From positions 37,806,063 to 37,870,062 of the forward strand of contig NC_056002.1 in assembly GCF_018446385.1 (NCBI RefSeq): a stretch of 64,000 bases of DNA. Direction: 5' to 3'. Positions 56,369-64,000 of the stretch are shown here, piece after piece. Position numbers and translations under genes: made by a program. The notes beneath the pieces were generated by a model that saw nothing but the letters and a program-made list of their open reading frames with translations, ran no database searches and was not told the DNA's origin. Every line of letters starts with the position of its first letter. Position 1 is the first letter of the stretch. Source of the stretch: Zingiber officinale. Lineage: Eukaryota; Streptophyta; Magnoliopsida; Zingiberales; Zingiberaceae.

Positions 56369-59300
56369 TGTCACGCCCCAGAGGAGTCCTTGCCAGACGA
56401 AAATCCGGCAGCATCTCCCCTGTATAAGTGATAATCTAAAGCATACATACATATCCATATAACCATCAGCCCACACGGTTGAAACAAAAATGATAACAAG
56501 GCTTACACAACCATCAGATCACAATAGCAACCATCACATATGAAACTCCAAAGACACAGACAAATTCATACAATACCGAAACTACTGAATACTAAATGCA
56601 AGAAAAGCGGAAATAAAACCAATAAAAGACCTCAGATATTTCGTGAAGCAGAAATAAAATCGATAAAAGTCCTCAGAAATGATGTGGGACCGGCAGCAAG
56701 AATACTTCAAGCAACTCCATATCAGCTACCTGCTATTTGAAATCATAATGGTATAAACGGGATAATGAGAATAGGTACTCAACGGGTATTATATAGATTA
56801 AAGCATGGTTTATATAACGATATAGAAATCAAAGTGTATAGTCTCCAAAAAAAAAAAAAGAAATAGATCATGCTATCCTAATATGATACAACTAACCATA
56901 TCTGATACAACAACTGTATAAGATCATACCTAACGCAATAAATGTACATACCCAATCAGAATCAATACCATGATACAACAACCAGTAAACTCACCGGGTT
57001 AGCAATAGATCTACTCGTAACACCTATGCAATAAATATATATACGATCACATATACATGTAAAATAAATAACATGTATGAAATATGACAACTAAATGCAA
57101 CAATCATAGCTCAAACAAATGCAACATCTCACAATTACATGCCACTAATATCTACTAGCATGTATGCAAATAGATCTCCACAGATGCACCGCATATCATA
57201 TGCAAAAATACGCATGCATGCCATATGGTCACTCCCGCCACCTCTCCAGACACCACGACCCCTGTATGGCTGAGAGGCTTGGGTCTGTGACAATCGTACT
57301 AGTCTCCAGTACATGCACCACCATAAAGTGGCCGAGACGGACGATTCACTAAGTAGTTATCTAACTACATAGCTAAGGGTCCCTGCCCACTCACATCTCT
57401 AGCCCCCTGACTACTATGCTCTCAAAATCCAATACTCCAAAGTTGTCAAAGCTAATAGAGTATAAACATTGAGCGAGCGAGTGAGTGCGACAGGACTAGC
57501 TCCACTCCTAGCTACCACTCTCCAACAGTAGACGAATGGGCAGCTATAAATGATAGATAACTCTTTCCCACCACAAGGGAGATAATAGTCATCAACATGC
57601 AATGAATGATGAGCATGATGTGACTAATCACTATATAGACACTATCATCACTCATGCAACAACCAAAACGCCTCTGATACCCAAACCAAATGTATATGCA
57701 TACACATGATGCAAATGGATAATAAGCTATGTGACTCCCACAACATATACCAATCATGTATATACTCAACAAAAATATGCATATACAGTATGCTAACTGA
57801 ATACACCAGACATCCCTATGATACAAACTCTACATGTGTATATGCTACAGAGTTCAGATAACAAGAGTAGAGACTATATCAAATTAAATTGGATTACATC
57901 AAAGATCAAGCAGAAGTGACAAGTAGGAAAATAGCAAACTTATAGATTTAAGTTAAAGCAACCTAAACATCCAAATATAGCCATGCTTTAAGTTCAAAGA
58001 ACTAGATAAGAAGTAAGAAAGAAATACCCGCCTCAATATGTCTTGTATCTAACAGAACCACCCACATCACGCGGCTCATCACCGATCAAGGTATTATATC
58101 ATATAATGTATCAAATTATATACATATACTACGATGTATGAATCGTGTACTAAAAGAATTAGCTATCCTTAGCATTTTAGCTAACCCTAAATAATGCCCC
58201 CTTCTATTGATTAAATTGAAACCATTACTCCTTTCATGATTGCTTACGATGGAAGCACCCTAACATTCCATAATCAATTAGATATCTAGTATCAATATGG
58301 GTTAAATCCATACGTCCATTTACTACTAATACATTTAGCAAGAACAAAACCCTACAACCCCTTAGAAAACCTACTTTAGCAACATACTACTAAGAAAATA
58401 TAAGGTACATCATTGGAAATCACCTACCTTGAGATATAGCAGCAATCCAGTAGCTCACAACCCTACTACACACTGTCCAAAAGCTACAAAAGAACACCCA
58501 CATACAAATTCTTTCAAGAATCAATCCATAACCCAATTATATAGCAAAAAGTTGCTGAAATCCTGACAAATAGAACCAACCTTACCTCAAAAAACCCCCA
58601 CCTCTTCTCCCATGACCTCAATAGATACAAGAAGTGAAGAGGGCAATGATCGACAGAGGAGGAGTACACGAGTGAGGTGTTCCAATGCTTTCCTCTGCTC
58701 CAGAACAGAAAGAACATCACAATGGAGACTACTAAACCAGATCTTGAATCCGTTACGAATCCAAATGGAGCTTACCTAAGCTGATCACCTGATTCAATCC
58801 ATCTATTGGGGAGATACGGATCACCCTCCAGTGAACATGTCACAGAGGAGGAACAAGGAGGTCGATCCGCTGGGGGTCGATGCGAATTAAGCCCCTCACG
58901 GTGCCCTAGAGCCTTATCCCCGATTGCGTGTAAGAAACAACCGAGGAGACGATTGTTCCATCGGAGATGGCCTGGACGCATCAATAATGTCGAGACCCGA
59001 TGACTTTTCTCAGGTGACTCGAGAAGAACAGGATCGTCAGGGAAGATGTCGCCTCCTTCGGCATTGGTTGTGTCAGGTCGTCAGCGAGGGAGAGAAAGAG
59101 GAAGAGAGAAAGAAAAGAGGATCGGTTGTAGCTAGTTTCCCTTGCTTAAGAATCAACTTTGCGCCGGCGATGCCGAGAGGAAGAGATAAAGATCGCTGGT
59201 GGTGTGGAAACGACGATGCGAAGAACAGAGAAGAAGATGGAGTCGGGGGGGGGGGGGGGAAGAAGAGAGGTTACGGTGTTAAAAGCTAGGGCACAGTAAC

Positions 59301-59480
59301 CTTAATCAACTCCCACTTATATTTGGGTATTCTAAACTAGAGTCCAACTAGCCCCACTGATTTATCCCTCAAAACGAGTCATACGGACTCCGTTTAAATT
59401 CTGAATTTTTTTTAAAAATTCCTAAAATTTCATAAGGTTATTCTACGATAACCCTTGTTAATAAGTTCATATATCTCACA
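56369..59480 (-). repeat. 5' LTR of the minus-strand chromovirus (3112 bp)
   Basis: On the minus strand it starts TGTGAGATATATGAAC and ends CTGGGGCGTGACA. It aligns by eye along most of its length with the solo LTR at 8417-12540. Just inside it the minus strand reads TTAGTATCAGAGC, a one-base-changed initiator-tRNA-Met site. Confidence 0.85.
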
Positions 59481-59544
59481 CGTGGTATACTAGGGCGCTT
59501 GGAAGACTACTAATAGGGGTTAACCACCTCTATTTTGATAACTT

Positions 59545-61974
59545 TGTTAGAGTGTATACTAAAAGCCTAGCTTTTTGTAAACATTTATTTTGAAATAAAG
59601 AATCACATTGGTCAAATGTCTATATTTATATGTTAAGTGTAGTTGTTCAATTAATTTATATTGTAGATAACATGGTGTGTGGTGTCACACATAGAAGATC
59701 ATGTTATCAGTTCCTTATAAATTATAAATAGTAGCTCATGACCAAAATCGAAATGAACAAACATTGGAATGGTCGTAGTGTAATTTGGTATTAGTTTATC
59801 TTAACAAAAAATTACACTAGTACACTTAGAGTGTATTGAGTAGGACCATTTGAGGTTGTTCCTTTTATACTGACTGCATAAAAGAATAGAACCTCAGTTA
59901 TTATGGAAGTGTGTAATCTTAATTCCGATATAACCAAAAGCATGTATATTTAGTATTTGTTTCTTTAACTTATCAATGGGTGAGATTTTGCTCGTTAAAT
60001 CAAAAGGCCCGATAGATTGGGAAATAATATTATTTATATAGTGTGTTGTTGGTTATAGAAGGAAACTGTGTCCTAGTAATCTAGGTTGATGAGGTCCCCA
60101 AGATGAGCTCATAAGGATTGTGATGTAAACCCTACAGGTGGACTTAGTCTGACATGAATATGAAGTTGAGTGGTACTATTCTTGGAGCTAGATATTAATT
60201 AAGTGAGTGTCAATAACTCATTTAATTAGTGGACATTCGATATCTTAAACACAGGGAGATTAACATACTCATGATAAGAAGAGGCCCAAAATATAATTTG
60301 GGATTGATGCAGTAGTTCAATGACAGCTCTTTAGTGGTATGAGTTATTACTGATGAACTTGAGTTGGGTGTTCGGAGCGAACATGGGAAGCTCAAGTTCA
60401 TCGGGAGACCATAACCAATTCCTCCTCTTGGTCCTTATTGTAGCCTCTTATATAAAGCCTTATATCCATCCAAAGCCTAGCCTCTTAGCCCATACTAGGG
60501 GTCGACCCCTATCCTTGCTTGGAGCCCAAGCAAGGGGCCATCCAAGCCAAGATTGGAGCTTGAGCTAGGGTCGGCCAAGCCTTTCTTGGTGCCCAAGCAA
60601 GGGGCCAACCAAATATGAAAGGAAAGGGAAATTTTATTAAAAATAAATTTTGATAAAATCTTTCCTTCTATGTTTTCATCCACATAGTTTTAAAAGAGAG
60701 TTTTAAATTTTAAAATCTTTCCTTTTATAGATTTTCTACAAAGGATTAAAAGAGAGATTAGATATCTTTCCTTATTTGTAGTTATCTATAATGTGAAAGA
60801 AAAATTTTAATTTTTTTTAACAAAAGTTCCTTTTTTGTAACCATGATATAAAAGGAGTTTTATTTTTAAATCTTATCTTTTATAGATATCCATAAAAGGA
60901 TTTAAAAGAGAGAGATTTTAATTTATAAAACATTCCTTTTATAGCTAACCACAAAGGGATATTTTAAAAGAGAGATTTTAATTTTGTTTAAAATCTTTCC
61001 TTGTTTGGTTTTACAAGAGGTGGCCGGCCAATATAGAGTAATTAAAGGAAGTTTTATTTTTGTTATAAAACTTTCCTTTTTTGGATTCACCAAGGATTGT
61101 AAAAGAGAGGGGGAGGGTGCCTTCATGAGACACAACTTTATTCTATTGTTCCTCTCTCTTTTCTTTTTGTGGTCGGCCTTCTCCCTTTCTCACTTCTCCT
61201 TTGATTTCCACTTTGTGGCTGGCGGCATCTATTCTTCTAAGAGTCTTGGTGGCCGGTTACTAGGAGGAGAAGAAGAAGAGAAAGGAGGCTCTCTTGTCTA
61301 GATCCCTTTGGTGGCCGAAGCTTGGAGAAAGAGAAGAAGGCTTAGGTGGATTTCTTCTTGGTAGATTGTCGCCCACATGACGTCCAAGAGAAGGAGAGGA
61401 ATATAATAGAAGATCAAGAGGTTTTTGTTTACAAAGAAAGGTATAACTAGTTGTCTTGTTCCGCATCATACTAGTTTTTCTTTGTACGGATTTTGAAATA
61501 CGAAACACAAGAGGCTAATGATTTTAGGTAATCGATTTTATGTTTCAATTTTGTATTTCTTTTGTTTTTCGAACTTATGATTCGATTGATCTTATTGGTT
61601 AAACCTAGGGTTACTAAAGGAGATTAAATATTAAATTTCGTTGAAAGGCTTTGTCTAGAAAGTGGTGGATGATCCCATACCCAAGAAGGCCTAGTGCCTC
61701 GTTATGTTTAACCTGAACGCTGATCTTTGAAATAAATATTTAATTAACTTTGTAATATGGGTGGATTTGGATTAATAATGTTAAGCATCGTTTGCGATCC
61801 AAGTCTAAACCTCTAATAACAGATAAGATGAATTTGGAATCAATAATGTTAAGTTCCGTTTGAGATTTCAAATTTAATTTCTAAAGAATACAATAGATTG
61901 TTAGAAAAGGTTGGGGACTTGTACAAAATTTTTATACAGGGGAACCAGTATGATATTCCGAGTAGCAACCAATA
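59545..61974 (+). repeat. 5' LTR of a Copia family B2 element
   Basis: It starts TGTTAGAGTGTATAC and ends GAGTAGCAACCAATA. A primer site ATTGGTATCAGAGC follows at 61975-61988, so this is a 5' LTR rather than a solo LTR. It contains diverged copies of the AT-rich CTTTCCTTTTATAG tandem unit at 60660-60960. Confidence 0.85.
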
Positions 61975-62035
61975 ATTGGTATCAGAGCTATGGTTTACCT
62001 CTGTGTGTTTGGTTTTCAGTTTAATTATACACATG

Positions 62036-63754
62036 TGATGTGCGTAGATTTTATATACTTTTATGCATGTTTTGACGCACATTTACATACTTTGAGCATG
62101 CTTGATCTATGCATTTTTGTACTTCCAGTCTTCCTTTTAGCATATTTACTCTTTTTGTTCGGAGATCTGCTTTTGTGCATTTTCTGTACACAGGAGTCGA
62201 ATTCGGTGAAGATTCTGCATTCTTGGATAAAACTTATGAGCTAAGCAAGTGAGAAAGCACCTGGCCGTGTACCAGACACGACCCTGCTTTGGTAGGGAGC
62301 TCTGGATGTGTGGAGTTCAGAGGCCATGTGACAACAACAGCAAAGGAAGAAGTCCAAGCCGTGTGAACCTCACACAGCCGTGTCAAGTTTTAAAGCAAAT
62401 TAGAGTTCAATCCTCACATGGTCGTGTGGATCTACATGGCCGTGTTAGGTTTCCAGAGACTAAGAAGGCCCTGGCCGTGTGCACCACACAACCGTGCAGG
62501 GTTCCCAGAGCTTAAAAGTGTTCTGACCGTGTGCACCACATGGCCGTGCCAAGTTTCTAGAAGCTGGGGCAGTCCAGGCCGTGTGGATCTACACGACCGT
62601 GTACCACACACGGCCGTGTATAGATGGCAGAGAGGGGAAAGGCTCTGGCCGTGTGAACCTCACACGGCTATGCCTCGGGGCCATGTGGCGCCCAAAAGCT
62701 TCCCTCTATTTAAGGCCTCCTTGGAGATTTGAAAGGGGATCTCCTCCCCTTTGGGAGAAAGCAAAATTTGGTGGATTCCTCCCATTCTTGGGAGGATTTT
62801 TGGGCGATCTAAAGGGACATCTTGGCGAATTCGACTCTGGAAGCGAGGATTGGATCCGAAAATGAAGCTTTATTGTAGATAAGTTTTCTTTCTTTCCTCT
62901 TCTTGGATTGGGATTGAAGAATGCTTGTAATTTTCTTATCTTCGGTCTTCTTCCTTCATTTTATGGAGTAGATCTTGTTATTTTAGGATGGAGGGAGTAT
63001 TTGTTAGATAAATTGATGTAAACTCTTGTAGATTTACTATTTCTTGATTTCTATGATGTTGCCTAGTTTGTATCGATTGGATCTTGAATGATTAATTGTG
63101 ATTAGGGCTTAATTCTCATTCTTGATTGATCGTTTGAATATCTTATAGACTTTATAGGGATAAACCCTCACTCGATTTTCTGAGGGATCCACGTGACAGG
63201 TGCAATCCCGTGTAAGGACGTTTGGGGGATAATCTTGAAGGGGAAATGAGAATATTCAAGAGGGTAGGATAGATTTTTTGATTCAATCCTTGTATCTTTA
63301 TGGGTTAAGAAGCTATGAACTTCTATGTTGATATCCGAGGGAAGCATAGTAATAGGTGCAATCCTGTGTAAGGACAACGTAGGTTCATATCTAATTGATT
63401 ACATTTAGGTACAATTTCAGTCCTAAGCCGGTGATCTATTGCAAGAGAGAACCGGCAACCTTCTACAATTTTTAGGCAATTGAGAAATAAGAATTGGTAA
63501 ACCATATACATTCAAGAGATCTTACAAAGAAACCAAAACTCTTAGAACCTCCCTTTATCATAACTCAAACCCCTAAATTCTTGTTTGTTAGTCTTTCATT
63601 TTAGATTTGTTTTTCATCCTTAGCATTTGAAACCAATTGATTAGTTGTTTAGCTAATTCACTTTGAGATATTTCTAGTGCTTATTCCAGTCCCTGCGGAT
63701 ACGATAATCTTTTATATTATTTGCGATATTTCTGTACACTTGCGGAACGTAACA
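62036..63754 (+). repeat. 5' LTR of an Athila/Tat-type Ty3/gypsy element
   Basis: It starts about TGATGTGCGTAGATT, inside the leader of the B2 Copia element, and ends GGAACGTAACA. It is followed by AATTTT and a primer site complementary to tRNA-Asp. The 5' boundary is set by where Copia leader similarity stops. The first half carries the CACGGCCGTGT hairpin array. Confidence 0.75.
62262..62675 (+). repeat. CCGTGTG/CACACGG hairpin array in the Tat-type LTR
   Basis: At least seven units about 50-65 bp apart have CCGTGTG followed closely by CACACGG or a degraded form. The best is at 62648-62668, where GCCGTGTGA pairs with TCACACGGC across a 3-base loop. Spacers share GGTTTCCAGAG-like words. Confidence 0.75.
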
Positions 63755-63760
63755 AATTTT

Positions 63761-63778
63761 TGGCGCCGTTGCTGGGGA
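63761..63778 (+). promoter_or_regulatory. tRNA-Asp primer-binding site
   Basis: TGGCGCCGTTGCTGGGGA matches the primer site typical of plant Athila/Tat elements, complementary to the 3' end of tRNA-Asp. It lies seven bases past the LTR end. Confidence 0.88.
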
Positions 63779-64000
63779 CTGCGCTATAACATTGGAAATT
63801 ATCAATTGAGTTAGACTAAACATAACATTTCTATTTCTTTTTAATTGCATATTTGTAACTAATCTCTAGTTTTGTGTTTTCATTTTCCTGTATACTTTCT
63901 AACTTCTTGGAAACTCTTTTGTAGCAATTTTAATTCTGCATTTCTTTTGTTTTCTAACATTCCAACTTACTTTTCTCTGTTTTTAATTTTTTTTTGTTTT
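63779..64000 (+). other. start of the Tat-type element's internal leader
   Basis: T-rich non-coding sequence following the primer site. The element continues beyond the window. Confidence 0.6.

Larger units (their letters stand above)
53405..59480 (-). mobile_element. minus-strand chromovirus, truncated in reverse transcriptase
   Basis: 5' LTR 56369-59480, primer site, gag, protease and reverse transcriptase run leftward and stop at about 53405. The family is the same as the plus-strand chromovirus and the kinase-intron solo LTR. No RNase H, integrase, chromodomain or 3' LTR is present. Confidence 0.82.

Noticed and set aside
62249..62865. Overlapping open frames of 88-104 residues
   Set aside because: They are generated by the CCGTGTG repeat units in the Tat-type LTR and are upstream of its primer site.

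Overview
The window is plant nuclear DNA. It holds one intact spliced host gene and then about 45 kb of nested transposable elements. The gene's GT-AG introns, tRNA-iMet-primed Copia and chromovirus LTR elements, a CACTA transposon and tRNA-derived SINEs all say flowering plant. The repeat mix looks monocot to me, perhaps Zingiberales, but that is an impression and nothing here proves it.

Positions 1-1640 are an AT-rich, repeat-bearing upstream region with a doubtful minus-strand open frame. From 1739 to 15102 on the plus strand lies a complete sphingosine kinase gene (SPHK1-like): ten exons, 1503 coding bases, 500 residues, every junction GT-AG. Its introns are swollen by several classes of element, each with recognisable ends: a Tourist-like MITE and a train of tRNA-derived SINEs in intron 1, a 1.2-kb hAT-like element in intron 3, and an antisense chromovirus solo LTR (itself split by a small hAT-like element) in intron 4. 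Removing the elements leaves small ordinary introns.

From 18854 onward nearly everything is transposon. Element A (18854-26393) is a complete but gag-only SIRE-like Copia element with TSD TAAAT; its LTRs are packed with short hairpins. Next comes a plus-strand chromovirus (Ty3/gypsy, Del/Tekay-like) whose 5' LTR starts at 26770 and whose gag-pol is cut at 47730. A minus-strand solo LTR sits in its 5' LTR. A 1.8-kb solo LTR (B1) sits in its gag and spans 13 kb because it hosts a second solo LTR (B2), a gag-only Copia element C and a 4.6-kb CACTA element. The CACTA element carries broken copies of two host genes, a kinesin-14 and an AATL1/LHT8-type amino-acid transporter. From 47731 to about 53404 are two rearranged pieces of a Copia element. 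From about 53404 to 59480 is a second chromovirus on the minus strand, truncated in reverse transcriptase. The window ends in a Copia LTR (59545-61974) interrupted by the 5' LTR of an Athila/Tat-type Ty3/gypsy element that runs off the end.

The most unusual signals are: the hairpin train in element A's LTRs, where stem sequences differ between units but pairing is kept and many stems are inverted W-boxes; independent hairpin or palindrome arrays in two unrelated LTR families; a chain of SINEs from three families repeatedly inserted at one 16-bp target; and the two-gene capture in the CACTA element. No functional tRNA, rRNA or CRISPR was seen. All family assignments come from reading motifs by eye, without database searches.
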